A stretch of 64,000 bases of DNA from Streptosporangium sp. NBC_01495 (GTDB lineage: Bacteria > Actinomycetota > Actinomycetes > Streptosporangiales > Streptosporangiaceae), in assembly GCF_036250735.1 (NCBI RefSeq), contig NZ_CP109430.1:1612001-1676000 (forward strand), given 5' to 3'. The position numbers were made by a program, and so were the translations under genes. This document shows, one piece after another, positions 34,007-42,431 of the stretch; position 1 is the first letter of the stretch; each line of letters starts with the position of its first letter. A model generated the notes under the pieces. The model was not told where the DNA came from and did not search any database. It saw only the letters and a list, made by a program, of their open reading frames with translations.

Positions 34007-35479
34007 ATGACGTCTGACGTCGAGATCCAGCCCGAGGCCGGACCGACCGGTCCCTCCCCGACCCCCGTGCCCGGGGTGCCCTCCACCTGGGCGACGCTGC
34101 GCTCGCTCCTGCTCCGCCTGCACTTCTACGCCGGAATTCTCATCGCGCCCTTCCTGCTGGTGGCGGCGACGACCGGCCTGCTGTACGCCGCCTCCTTCCA
34201 ACTGGAGAACGTGGTCCACTCCCACGAGCTGACGACCTCCGTACCGGCCGGGCAGCAGAAGCTGCCCCTGGCACGGCAGGTCGCCGCCGCCACCGCCGCG
34301 CACCCCGAGGGGACCGTCGGGGCGGTACGGACCTACGACGAGCCGGACGCGACGACCCAGGTACTGCTCGACGTGCCCGGCCTCGCGGAGAGCACCCGCC
34401 TGGCGGTCTTCGTCGACCCGTACACCGCCCAGGTCCGCGGGGCACTGGAGAGCTACGGCAGCTCGGGCGCGCTGCCCGTGCGTACCTGGATCTCCCAGCT
34501 CCATCGGCACCTGCACCTGGGCGAGCCGGGACGTATCTACAGCGAGATGGCCGCCAGCTGGCTGTGGCTGGTCGGGCTCGGCGGCCTGGTGCTGTGGCTG
34601 ACCCGCCGCCGCCGTGCCGGTCAGCGGCTGCGCCGCGTCGTCGCCCCCGAGCGCGGCGCCCGCGGCCTGCGCAAGACCCTCTCCTGGCACGGCTCGGTCG
34701 GCCTGTGGGCGCTGGTCGGCCTGCTCGCCCTGTCGGTCACCGGCCTGACCTGGTCGAAGTACGCGGGAGTCAACGTCGACGTGCTCCAGACCTCGCTCGG
34801 CTGGTCCACTCCGTCGATGCCCGTCTCCGGCGGTCACGGTGACCACGCCGCCGGGGGTGCCGGGGCGGGCGCCACCCCGGCCGCCGACGCGGACCAGGTC
34901 GTCCGGGCCGCGGCGGGCAAGGGCCTGTCCGGACCCCTGGAGATCGTCTGGCCGGCCGAGCCCGGCAACCCGTACGTCGTCAAGGAGGCGGACCGCCTCT
35001 GGCCGCAGCGCAACGACCAGGTGGCGGTCGACGCCGCCAGCGGCCAGGCGACCGCCGAGCTGCGCTTCGACGACTTCCCCATCGGGGCCAAGCTGACCCG
35101 GTGGGGCATCGACGGGCACATGGGAATGCTGTTCGGCCTGGTCAACCAGATCCTGCTGGCCGCGCTGGCCCTGGCGCTGATCTCGGTCATCGTGTGGGGC
35201 TACCGCATGTGGTGGCTGCGCCGCCCGACCCGCGGTTTCGGCGCCCCCTACGAGCGCGGCGGCCTGCGGCGGCTGCCCCTGGCCGTGGTCCTGCCCCTGG
35301 CGGTCGTGGTGATCGCGGTGGGCGTGTTCCTCCCGCTGCTGGGCATCTCGCTGCTCGCCTTCCTCGTGGTCGACGTCGTCCTGGCCAGGGTCGCGGCGTC
35401 ACGCGCGAGGAAGCGGGAGGACAGTGAGCCCGGCGGGCCCGGTGAGTCCAGCGAGGCCGGGGCCGGGGTTTCCGGCTGA
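34007..35479 (+). CDS. PepSY-associated transmembrane protein
   Basis: A 490-residue membrane protein of the PepSY_TM family. The first helix is LHFYAGILIAPFLLVAATTG, then a PepSY-like external domain, a central pair of helices (SWLWLVGLGGLVLWL, SWHGSVGLWALVGLLALSV), a second external domain and three C-terminal helices. Conserved histidines near helix ends (QLHRHLHLGEPG, DGHMGMLFGL) fit a heme- or metal-linked reductase role seen in siderophore-reducing relatives. CGGAGAA precedes the ATG. It ends before a strong bidirectional terminator. Confidence 0.9.
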   Translation: MTSDVEIQPEAGPTGPSPTPVPGVPSTWATLRSLLLRLHFYAGILIAPFLLVAATTGLLYAASFQLENVVHSHELTTSVPAGQQKLPLARQVAAATAAHPEGTVGAVRTYDEPDATTQVLLDVPGLAESTRLAVFVDPYTAQVRGALESYGSSGALPVRTWISQLHRHLHLGEPGRIYSEMAASWLWLVGLGGLVLWLTRRRRAGQRLRRVVAPERGARGLRKTLSWHGSVGLWALVGLLALSVTGLTWSKYAGVNVDVLQTSLGWSTPSMPVSGGHGDHAAGGAGAGATPAADADQVVRAAAGKGLSGPLEIVWPAEPGNPYVVKEADRLWPQRNDQVAVDAASGQATAELRFDDFPIGAKLTRWGIDGHMGMLFGLVNQILLAALALALISVIVWGYRMWWLRRPTRGFGAPYERGGLRRLPLAVVLPLAVVVIAVGVFLPLLGISLLAFLVVDVVLARVAASRARKREDSEPGGPGESSEAGAGVSG

Positions 35480-35559
35480 GACCCGCTGACGGCGGCTGAA
35501 GACCTTCCAGGACCCGGACCGGCCGAGACCGGGTGAACATCGGCCGGACCGGCCGAGAC

Positions 35560-35598
35560 GGCGGGGGTGCGGCGTGGGGCGCACGCCGCATCCCCGCC
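35560..35598. terminator. Bidirectional terminator hairpin
   Basis: Inner stem TGCGGCGTG (35568-35576)/CACGCCGCA (35582-35590) and outer stem GGCGGGG (35560-35566)/CCCCGCC (35592-35598), with one G-U between. It sits between the convergent PepSY and XRE genes. Confidence 0.8.
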
Positions 35599-35602
35599 CC
35601 CG

Positions 35603-36415
35603 TCAGTCGGGGTGGTGCTGGTGCTGCAGGTAGGCGGCGGTCTCGGGGTTCGCCGGGAAGTACGCCTCGATGGCCAGCTCGGCGACGGTGATGTCCAGCG
35701 GGGTGCCGAAGGTGGCCATGGTGCTGAAGAAGGCCAGCTCCCGGTAGCCGCGGCGGAGCCGGAGGGGAATCACGATGTCACCGGGACCCGGCCGGTCTAT
35801 CTCCGGCTCCGGCTGGTCGCAGGGGTAGTCGTCGAGCTCCTGCCAGAGCGCGGCCAGGTCGGGGTCGGCGGTGAGGCTCATCTGGCGGCGGAGCCGGTGC
35901 AGCAGGTGGGCCCGCCACTCGCCCAGGTTGATGATCCGCTGTGCCATGCCCTTGGGGTGCAGGCTCAGCCGCAGCACGTTGACCGGGGGGACGAGCAGCT
36001 CCGGCGCGACCCCGCGCAGCAGCACCCCGGTCGCGGCGTTGCGGTCGATGAGGTTCCAGCGCTGGTCGACGACCACGGCCGGGTACGGCTCGTGCCCGCT
36101 CAGCACCTGCCCCAGCGCCTCCCGTACGGACGCCATGTGCGGTGAGCTGAGCGGCGTCTCCGCGTAGAGCGGCGCGAACCCGCCCGACAGCAGCAGGTGG
36201 TTGCGCTCGCGCAGCGGAAGCTCCAGCTCCTCGGCGAGGTGGAGGATCATGTCCCTGCTCGGTTTGGACCGGCCCGTCTCCACGAAGCTCAGGTGCCGGG
36301 TGGAGATGTCGGCCTGGATCGCGAGGTCCATCTGGCTCATCCGCCGTCGTTCCCGCCACTGGCGCAGAAGCTCGCCTACCGGCCGGGACGCGCTGGTGGT
36401 GGTCACGTACGCCAC
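35603..36415 (-). CDS. XRE-family regulator with MmyB-type ligand domain
   Basis: A 270-residue regulator. The helix-turn-helix (RRRMSQMDLAIQADISTRHL, SFVETGRSKPS) lies at 20-60. The rest is an MmyB-like domain (AVVVDQRWNLIDRNAATGVL, VNVLRLSLHPKGMAQRIINL, AFFSTMATFGTPLDITVAEL) that may bind a fatty-acid-like ligand. It is intact, unlike the two MmyB remnants at 10.2 and 14.1 kb, to which it is only distantly similar. Start is uncertain between GTG 36415 and GTG 36406, with no clear ribosome site. Confidence 0.9.
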   Translation of the reverse strand: MAYVTTTSASRPVGELLRQWRERRRMSQMDLAIQADISTRHLSFVETGRSKPSRDMILHLAEELELPLRERNHLLLSGGFAPLYAETPLSSPHMASVREALGQVLSGHEPYPAVVVDQRWNLIDRNAATGVLLRGVAPELLVPPVNVLRLSLHPKGMAQRIINLGEWRAHLLHRLRRQMSLTADPDLAALWQELDDYPCDQPEPEIDRPGPGDIVIPLRLRRGYRELAFFSTMATFGTPLDITVAELAIEAYFPANPETAAYLQHQHHPD

Positions 36416-36559
36416 GATAACCGGGGGTGCTCCGCGAAACCATTACCACGTACGTAACGCGCGCCATGATGTCGGCGACGCGTACCGCCCCACGTCCGGA
36501 CGATGTGAACAGGGTGCTGGAATTTATCCCCATGCATCACGGCAAACCGCCGACCTGTT

Positions 36560-36588
36560 GTCCAGTTCGCTGGACGCCACTCGTCCAG
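36560..36588. promoter_or_regulatory. Repeated GTCCAG half-sites before the bicistron
   Basis: GTCCAG (36560-36565), TTCG, CTGGAC (36570-36575), and another GTCCAG (36583-36588), ending 17 bp before the first start. They may form a UUCG-capped hairpin or an operator for the HTH-containing second gene (autoregulation, inference). Confidence 0.5.
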
Positions 36589-36605
36589 TACGCTAACTTC
36601 CGTGC

Positions 36606-36839
36606 GTGCTTCAGACATACCTCGAGATCCGCGATCGGATCTACGAGCTCGCACGTCGGCATGCCCTGCGTCCCGACTGGATCGACGCGGGCAGGACCAC
36701 CCGGTCCCTGTTGCTCTACGACTCCGATCAGGTGGTGGTCGCCCGGTCCCGGGTTCCCCTGCGGCATATGGACCCCGACCTGCTCGCGGCTCTCGTACAT
36801 GATTTGGAAGACGTGTTCGGAAAGGGATGGTTGGAATGA
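36606..36839 (+). CDS. Small protein, first gene of a HicB-like bicistron
   Basis: A 77-residue protein (LQTYLEIRDRIYELARRHAL at the start, C-terminal VHDLEDVFGKGWLE) that is mostly helical with a short beta hairpin (SLLLYDSDQVVVARSRV). Not recognised, and not HicA, since the conserved HicA histidine motif is absent. GTG start with little leader after the half-sites. The stop overlaps the next start by 4 bp. It may be the toxin-like or partner subunit of a two-gene module. Confidence 0.6.
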   Translation: MLQTYLEIRDRIYELARRHALRPDWIDAGRTTRSLLLYDSDQVVVARSRVPLRHMDPDLLAALVHDLEDVFGKGWLE

Positions 36840-37228
36840 CCGGTGCACCCCTGCGGCTCACGATGAAGGCTGTGCGCAAGACCGATTACTGGATCGCGCT
36901 CCCGATGGACGCCCCCATCCAGGGGGGCGTCTCCGGCGACACCCTCGCGGAGCTGTACGAAGAAGTGGAGGCGGTCAAGCACTTCATCCTCGACGCCTCC
37001 GCGGAGGCCGAGATCGTCGTGACGTACCTGTACGAGGTGGCCGGTGTTCCGTCCACGGTGCTCGACACCTACAGGGAGCTTCGGGCCCGGCGCGACCAGG
37101 TGGCCGCGCAACTCGGCGAGACCGCCAGAGAGGCCGTGGCGGCCCTCCGGGCGGCGGGCGTCTCCGTTCGCGACAGCGCGGCCCTGCTGGAGCTGTCGAA
37201 GTCGCGGGTTGACCAGCTCGGCGCCTGA
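36836..37228 (+). CDS. HicB-like antitoxin-type protein with C-terminal HTH
   Basis: A 130-residue protein. The N-terminus (DYWIALPMDAPIQGGVSGDT then LAELYEEVEAVKHFIL) resembles the partial RNase H fold of HicB antitoxins. The end (GVSVRDSAALLELSKSRVDQ) is a helix-turn-helix like those used for DNA recognition. It is translationally coupled to the 77-residue gene and followed at once by a strong terminator, so the pair is a self-contained unit. The toxin-antitoxin reading is inference from layout. Confidence 0.6.
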   Translation: MTGAPLRLTMKAVRKTDYWIALPMDAPIQGGVSGDTLAELYEEVEAVKHFILDASAEAEIVVTYLYEVAGVPSTVLDTYRELRARRDQVAAQLGETAREAVAALRAAGVSVRDSAALLELSKSRVDQLGA

Positions 37229-37263
37229 AGGACGGCCCTCCCTGGGATGAGGGCCGTCCTTCA
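37226..37263. terminator. Bidirectional terminator including a stop codon
   Basis: TGAAGGACGGCCCTC (37226-37240) pairs perfectly with GAGGGCCGTCCTTCA (37249-37263), loop 8 nt. The first three bases are the stop codon of the HicB-like gene, and the secA2 stop is 6 bp away on the other strand. Confidence 0.88.
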
Positions 37264-37268
37264 GGGCG

Positions 37269-39479
37269 TCAGCGGTGGCGGACCTTGGTGGCGAGGCGGT
37301 TGAGGATGCGGTCCCACTCGGTGCCGAAGGGGTTGTCCTGGACGAGGTAGGTCCAGGTGGCGGTGGGGCGCTTGAGGCCCGCGCCCTCGAGGTCGAGGCC
37401 CTCGTCGGTGACGGAGGCCGTCTCGAAGGCCTCGACCGAGCGTGCCTCGATCTCGGCCAGCAGGCGCTGGTAGGCCGGGACGGCGTCCTTGTGGAACTCG
37501 TCGATCGGGTTGAGCCTGCCGAGGACCCGCAGGTGGATGCCCTCCCGCAGCTCCGCCAGGTACGCCAGGTGGTCGGCCCAGCCGCGGTCGAGGTGGAACA
37601 GCACGATCTGGCGGGCGGCCTCGTGCAGCACGTCCTCGCCGACCCTCTCCTGCAGCTCCGCCCACCGCTCGGGAGCCGCGGCGGCCAGGGCCTCGCCGGC
37701 CACCCTGTCGCGCAGGACCCGGTCGCGGCGCTCCAGCAGCTGGCCGCGCTGGCGCTCAAGCAGGCGGGTGTAGCGCCAGGTGTTGCGGTGGATCTCCATG
37801 TTGACGCCCTCGGCGACCCGCTGGGCGTGGCCCACGAGGGAGTGCTCCGGCACGCCCTTGGCGTACTCGTCGGCGACGTAGTGGGTGATCAGCTCGTCCT
37901 CGCCGCTGACGAGGAAGATCGAGCCGCCGGGGTCGCCCTGGCGGCCCGCGCGCCCGCGGAGCTGGTCGTCCAGGCGGCTGCTGGTGTGCCGGCCCGAACC
38001 GATGACGTACAGGCCGCCGAGCTCGTCGACGCCCTCGCCGAGGCGGATGTCGGTGCCGCGCCCGGCCATCTGGGTGGAGACCGTGAGCGCGCCGCGCTCC
38101 CCGGCCCGGGAGATGATGGCCGCCTCCTCGGCGTCGTTCTTGGCGTTGAGGACCACGCACTCCAGCCCGCGCCCGGCCAGGGTCAGCGCCAGGCGCTCGG
38201 ACTCGGCCACGTCCAGGGTGCCGATCAGGATCGGCCGGCCGGTGGCGTGCACCTCGACGATCTCCTCGACCAGCGCGAGGTCCTTCTCCATGCGGTACTC
38301 GAAGAGGCGGTCGGGCTCGTCGGTCCGCACGCACGGCCGGTTGGGCTGGACCACGGCCACCTTGAGGTCGTAGAACTCCCGCAGCTGGTCGCCGACCGCC
38401 ACCGCGGTGCCGGTCATGCCGCACTTCTCCGGATAGCGGGTGATCAGCGCCTGGACGGTGATCGAGTCGAGGATCTCGCCGGTCTCCGACGGCGAGAGCG
38501 CCTCCTTGGCCTCCACCGCCGCCTGCAGCCCGTCGGGCCAGCGCTGCAGCAGCGCCACCCGGCCCCGCGACGGGTTGATCAGGTGCACCTTGCCGTCACG
38601 GACGATGTAGTCGACGTCCTTGGTCAGCAGGGCGTGCGCGTGCAGCGCGAGGTTGACGTCCGTCAGGGTGGCCGGGGTGTCGTAGAGGTCGAGGTCGAGC
38701 GCCTGCTCGACGGTGTCGATGCCCTTGCTGGTCAGGTGGACGTTGCGCGCCTGGTCGTCGAGCTCGTAGTGGTAGCCCTTGACCAGCTGCCTGACCAGCG
38801 CCGCCATCTCCGGCACCGAGTCGCCGGGGTCGGCGGCACCGGCCAGCACCAGCGGCACTCGGGCCTCGTCGACCAGCACGGAGTCGGCCTCGTCGACCAG
38901 CGCCACGGCCGGTGCGGGCACGATCAGGTCGTCCACGCCGGTGCTCAGCCGGTCGCGCAGCACGTCGAAGCCGATCTCGCTGACCGAGCCGTACGTCACG
39001 TCCGCCGCATAGGCCGCCCGGCGCTCGTCGGGTGTGGAGTTCTGTCCGATCCAGCCGCTGGAGACGCCGAGCGTCTCGTAGAGCGGGCCCATCCACTCGG
39101 CGTCACGCTGGGCCAGGTAGTCGTTGACCGAGATGACGTGGACGCGCTTGCCCTGCAGGGCGTATCCGGCGGCGGCCATCGCCCCGGACAGGGTCTTGCC
39201 CTCGCCGGTGGCCATCTCCGCGACGTTTCCCGACAGCATCGCCAGCATGCCGACCAGCTGCACGTCGTACGGGCGCAGGTCGAGCGTGCGGCGCGAGGCC
39301 TCCCGCATGATCGCGCAGAACTCCGGAAGGTCGTCGGCCGACGGCGTGGGCAGCTCGTCGAGCGCGCGGATCCGTTCCTCGCGGGTCCCGGCCTCCGCGA
39401 CGACCCGCTCGAACTTCGAGAGGTCGATGGAGCCGGGGCGTTCGAGGAGCCGCCTGAATAGCTGGGTAATCGAGGCCAC
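37269..39479 (-). CDS. secA2: Accessory preprotein translocase ATPase SecA2
   Basis: A 736-residue SecA-type motor, shorter than the housekeeping SecA (about 900-950) and lacking the C-terminal zinc-binding tail, as for actinobacterial SecA2. Walker A is [15 protein letters not shown] near 89, the DEAD box equivalent is [19 protein letters not shown], and motif VI is [18 protein letters not shown]. It drives export of a subset of proteins together with SecYEG. The GTG start is 3 bp after GGAGGG, rather close. Stands alone, with no accSec partners nearby. Confidence 0.93.
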   Translation of the reverse strand: MASITQLFRRLLERPGSIDLSKFERVVAEAGTREERIRALDELPTPSADDLPEFCAIMREASRRTLDLRPYDVQLVGMLAMLSGNVAEMATGEGKTLSGAMAAAGYALQGKRVHVISVNDYLAQRDAEWMGPLYETLGVSSGWIGQNSTPDERRAAYAADVTYGSVSEIGFDVLRDRLSTGVDDLIVPAPAVALVDEADSVLVDEARVPLVLAGAADPGDSVPEMAALVRQLVKGYHYELDDQARNVHLTSKGIDTVEQALDLDLYDTPATLTDVNLALHAHALLTKDVDYIVRDGKVHLINPSRGRVALLQRWPDGLQAAVEAKEALSPSETGEILDSITVQALITRYPEKCGMTGTAVAVGDQLREFYDLKVAVVQPNRPCVRTDEPDRLFEYRMEKDLALVEEIVEVHATGRPILIGTLDVAESERLALTLAGRGLECVVLNAKNDAEEAAIISRAGERGALTVSTQMAGRGTDIRLGEGVDELGGLYVIGSGRHTSSRLDDQLRGRAGRQGDPGGSIFLVSGEDELITHYVADEYAKGVPEHSLVGHAQRVAEGVNMEIHRNTWRYTRLLERQRGQLLERRDRVLRDRVAGEALAAAAPERWAELQERVGEDVLHEAARQIVLFHLDRGWADHLAYLAELREGIHLRVLGRLNPIDEFHKDAVPAYQRLLAEIEARSVEAFETASVTDEGLDLEGAGLKRPTATWTYLVQDNPFGTEWDRILNRLATKVRHR

Positions 39480-39678
39480 GTTCCCTCCAACGCCCGTCTC
39501 CGGGCTCGCGTTCCGTCTCTCCGCACATTGTGGTGCAAAGATCGGCCGTTCAGGATCCAGGTGCGTCCGTCAGGTTTTCGGGGCACCCGGGACTTGCCAT
39601 GCCATAGCGCGATAAGTCGGACGTGATTTTAGCCAACAAGTCGTGGACATCCACGGTGATCGGAACAAAGGTTGGAAC

Positions 39679-39939
39679 ATGGCCTTCTCCGGTTACCGGT
39701 ACGAGATCCACTTCGACGGCCTGGCCGGGAACCCGCCCCGGTACTCGACGTCCGTCGCCGACCCGGACCGCACTGACTCGGACCGACCCGCGCCGACCCG
39801 CGCTGCCTCGGACCGACCCGCGCTGACTCGCGCTGACTCGCACCGACCCGCGCTGACTCGCGCTGACTCGCACCGACCCGCGCTGACTCGCGCTGACTCG
39901 CACCGACCCACGCTGACTCGCGCTGACTCGCACCGATGA
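39679..39939 (+). pseudogene. Alpha-hydroxy-acid oxidase N-terminal remnant with repeat tail
   Basis: An 86-codon frame starts MAFSGYRYEIHFDGLAGNPP, closely resembling the first 20 residues of FMN-dependent lactate 2-monooxygenase/alpha-hydroxy-acid oxidases, but no FMN domain follows. After 39 residues it turns into tandem RPALTRADSH units encoded by a 30-bp minisatellite and stops. It is either a decayed gene whose body was replaced by repeat expansion or a small new protein. No strong ribosome site. Confidence 0.45.
39781..39930. repeat. 30-bp minisatellite, five units
   Basis: Five consecutive 30-bp units (39781, 39811, 39841, 39871, 39901), the last four nearly identical and each containing GCGCTGACTC or close. 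The period is a multiple of three, so units stay in frame. Confidence 0.92.
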
Positions 39940-39999
39940 ACCGGTGAGTGCTGGACATACGATGATCGTCATAGACACGATGACCGCCCTGGAGGCGCG

Positions 40000-40791
40000 A
40001 TGAGCCTGTCCGACCTGCAGCCCGTTCCCACCGACCAGCTCGTCTTCCGGCTGCCGCAGAAGTTCGAGACCGTAGAGGAGGAACGCCGCCACCGCCGGGA
40101 ACGCCTGGCCGCCGCGCTGCGGCTGTTCGGCAGGTTCGGCTTCGAGGAGGGCGTGGCCGGACACATCACCGTCCGCGACCCCGAGCACACCGACCACTTC
40201 TGGGTGAACCCGTTCGGCGTGTCGTTCAAGCACATCAAGGTCAGCGACCTGATCCTCGTCAACCACGAGGGCCAGGTGGTCGAGGGGCGCCACCACGTCA
40301 ACCAGGCCGCGTTCGCGATCCACTCGATGGTCCACCAGGCCAGGCCGGACGTGGTCGCCGCCGCGCACAGCCACTCGGTGTACGGCAAGGCGCTGTCGTC
40401 GCTCGGCACGCTCCTGGAACCGCTCACCCAGGACGCCTGCGCCTTCTACGAGGACCACGCCCTGTTCGACGACTACACCGGTGTCGTCGTGGAGACCGAG
40501 GAGGGCCGCCGCATCGCCCAGGCCCTCGGCTCCCACAAGGCGGTGATCCTGCGCAACCACGGGTTGCTCACCGTCGGTGACAGCGTGGACGCCGCCGCCT
40601 GGTGGTTCATCACGATGGAGCGTTCGTGTCAGGCCCAGCTCCTGGCCAAGGCCGCAGGGCCCACTGTCCAGATCACCCACGAGAACGCCAAGCTCACCCA
40701 CGGCCAGATCGGCAACGACGTGGTCGGCTGGATCAACTTCCAGCCCCTGCACGACCAGATCACCGCCGCCGAACCCGACCTGTTCGACTGA
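40000..40791 (+). CDS. Class II aldolase/adducin family protein
   Basis: A 263-residue zinc-dependent aldolase-fold protein (fuculose-phosphate aldolase family). The metal ligands are visible in VVAAAHSHSVYGKALSSLG and AVILRNHGLLTVGDSV, with the catalytic acid region VNPFGVSFKHIKVSDLILVN. N-terminal residues 1-35 are an extension. Likely cytosolic. The substrate is probably a phosphorylated or hydroxylated sugar acid, unknown. It ends before a long hairpin that separates it from a decayed transporter. Confidence 0.9.
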   Translation: MSLSDLQPVPTDQLVFRLPQKFETVEEERRHRRERLAAALRLFGRFGFEEGVAGHITVRDPEHTDHFWVNPFGVSFKHIKVSDLILVNHEGQVVEGRHHVNQAAFAIHSMVHQARPDVVAAAHSHSVYGKALSSLGTLLEPLTQDACAFYEDHALFDDYTGVVVETEEGRRIAQALGSHKAVILRNHGLLTVGDSVDAAAWWFITMERSCQAQLLAKAAGPTVQITHENAKLTHGQIGNDVVGWINFQPLHDQITAAEPDLFD

Positions 40792-40920
40792 CATCCCGCG
40801 AGGCGTACGGCCCGTCCGGCTGATGGCTCCGAGCCACGGCCACGGCTCCGGCACCGCGAGCCCTCCGCCGGGACAGCCGTGCGACCCGCGAGGGTCCCGT
40901 ACGGCTCACGCGCGGGTCCG

Positions 40921-40958
40921 GCGAGGGTCCCGTACGGATCTTCGTACGAGACCCTCGC
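40921..40958. terminator. Bidirectional hairpin terminator
   Basis: GCGAGGGTC (40921-40929) and CGTACG (40931-40936) pair with CGTACG (40943-40948) and GACCCTCGC (40950-40958), with one C/A mismatch. The word CGAGGGTCCCGTACGG also occurs 42 bp upstream, so it may have arisen by duplication. Confidence 0.7.
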
Positions 40959-40963
40959 GCGGC

Positions 40964-41362
40964 TCACGCCGGGGCGGTCACCTGTCCTCTCTCCTTCAGG
41001 GCGAGCAGGGCGACCGCGCCGAGCAGCAGGACGCTCCCGCACACCGTCGCCGAGCAGCACGATTCCCAGGAACGCCGCGCCGACCGGCTCCACGAGGGAG
41101 ATCACGGCGGCCGTCGTGGCGCGTACCGCGGCGAGACCGGTGAAGAAGAGCCCGTAGGCCAGGGCCGTCGGGACCGTACCCAGGTAGACGACGACCGCCC
41201 AGGAGGCGAGCGGGTCACCGGAGGGCAGCACCAGAAGGAGACGGCGACGGGGCCGAGCCCGCCCGCCTGGTGGAGCAGCGCGCCGGCCGCGCCGCCGGTG
41301 CCCCAGGCGGTCGCCGCGATGGACACGTACAGCAGGCCCCGCCGTACGGAGACATGCGTCAT
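40964..41362 (-). pseudogene. Decayed EamA/DMT-family transporter
   Basis: A good start (GGAGAG then ATG at 41362) opens RRGLLYVSIAATAWGTGGAA, a first EamA helix. After about 45 residues the frame shifts and most of the 10-helix protein is missing. Another frame resumes with VYLGTVPTALAYGLFFTGLA and ATTAAVISLVEPVGAAFLGI, helices 8-9, and a third frame gives GSVLLLGAVALLALKER, the last helix. At least two frame breaks and a large internal deletion make this non-functional. Confidence 0.88.
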
Positions 41363-41423
41363 GAAGATCTCTCCAGATGAGGTGGTTGTCGTCAGGTCGC
41401 ACGTATGCGGACGGCAAGCACCC

Positions 41424-41475
41424 ACCGGACCGCTGGGGTCCGGTCGTCAGGAGAGGGCCGCCCGCTAGCGGGCGG
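41424..41475. other. Two consecutive perfect hairpins upstream of the EamA remnant
   Basis: ACCGGACC (41424-41431)/GGTCCGGT (41437-41444) around GCTGG, and an 18-bp perfect palindrome CCGCCCGCTAGCGGGCGG (41458-41475). They lie 60-110 bp upstream of the transporter start on the minus strand, so they could be a leader attenuator or terminator pair. On the plus strand nothing decisive follows. The rest of 41476-41751 has simple-sequence runs (repeated CGTTCC, GTCTGC and GTTTGC words at 41565-41645). Confidence 0.55.
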
Positions 41476-41751
41476 TCGGCGGGGAAACGATCAGAAGCAC
41501 GGGATCACCCTAGCCAGGTGCTCCTCACGGCGGCCACCACTTATCCCGGCCCGTGCCCCGGCACCCGTTCCCGTTCCCGACCCTGGCCCCGTTCCCGTTT
41601 CTGTTCCCGGCGCCGACGTCTGCGTCTGCGTTTGCGTTTGCGCCGGGAATTGTCTCGGCCCATGTTCCGGGAATCGTCCCGGCATCCCCCTCCGGAAACC
41701 GTCCCGGTAAACGTGACAGCAGCTGACAGGTATGGGCGAGACGATCGTTCC

Positions 41752-42117
41752 ATGACCACGACAGCACAACTTCTCGCGGTGAGCATCGACTGCGCCGAGC
41801 CCAAGCGGCTGGCCGAGTTCTACGCGACCGTCCTCGGCTACGAGGTCCAGTACGCGGAGGACACCTACGCCGGTATCGGCGACGGCACGATGAGCATCTA
41901 CTTCCAGCAGAACCTCGACCGCAAGCCGTCCACGTGGCCGGGCCCCGACAAGCAGTTCCACCTGGACGTCCGCGTCCCCGACCTGGAGGGGGCCATCCGG
42001 GACTACCTGGAGCTCGGAGCCACCCGGCCCGACTTCCAGCCCGGCGAGGGAAAGTGGGTCGTGCTCGCCGACCCCGAGGGACACCTGTTCTGCGTCTGCC
42101 CGCCCAGCGGCCAGTGA
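41752..42117 (+). CDS. VOC-family (glyoxalase/bleomycin-resistance-like) protein
   Basis: A 121-residue single vicinal-oxygen-chelate module pair. It opens LLAVSIDCAEPKRLAEFYAT and ends VVLADPEGHLFCVCPP, with the metal-site-like positions His/Glu partly changed (KQFHLDVRVPDLE). Function in the family ranges from metal-dependent enzymes to drug binding. Cytosolic, apparently monocistronic. Confidence 0.88.
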   Translation: MTTTAQLLAVSIDCAEPKRLAEFYATVLGYEVQYAEDTYAGIGDGTMSIYFQQNLDRKPSTWPGPDKQFHLDVRVPDLEGAIRDYLELGATRPDFQPGEGKWVVLADPEGHLFCVCPPSGQ

Positions 42118-42431
42118 CGACTGACCGCGAACACCCTCGGACCGGATAAACGTCGGGGGCTCGGTCCGGGTTCGACCACTGACCGCGCGGCTCCCGGACC
42201 GGATCACCGCCCGAAGCCCCGAAGCTCCGGAGCCTGGGAGGTCCGCAGCCCCGAAGGCCGGGGGCTCGGGGGTTCGGGGGCAGGACGTTTATCCGGGCGA
42301 TTGGACGATCCGGGAGCGATGCGCTGGAGTTGCCTTCCGGGTTCTACTCTCTCCACGGGGAGGGGGAGGGCCTGTTCTCCCTCGCCTGAGGCTCGCCTGA
42401 AGGTGGAGGTCCCCACTCCCAAGGAGGACTG
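42118..42431. repeat. Intergenic region with 13-bp terminal inverted repeats
   Basis: CCGGATAAACGTC (42142-42154) and its exact inverse complement GACGTTTATCCGG (42284-42296) bound a 155-bp GC-rich segment containing the palindrome GCTCCGGAGC and repeated CGGGGGCTCGG. No target-site duplication is seen next to the arms. It could be a MITE-like relic or a long-range RNA/DNA structure before the pentapeptide gene. No gene. Confidence 0.6.

Larger units (their letters stand above)
39480..39999. other. Gap between secA2 and the aldolase gene
   Basis: Holds the secA2 promoter side, the repeat-bearing remnant frame at 39679-39939, and about 60 bp upstream of the aldolase start in which no clear promoter boxes were seen. 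Confidence 0.6.

Noticed and set aside
37275..39461. A 728-codon plus-strand frame over secA2
   Set aside because: Antisense shadow; the minus-strand frame matches SecA motifs throughout.
41424..41475. Ribosome-mediated attenuator with a leader peptide on the plus strand
   Set aside because: A short frame overlaps the hairpins but has no run of a regulatory codon and no fitting downstream gene on that strand.
42142..42296. Insertion sequence
   Set aside because: Inverted ends exist, but there is no transposase and no target-site duplication; kept only as a repeat.
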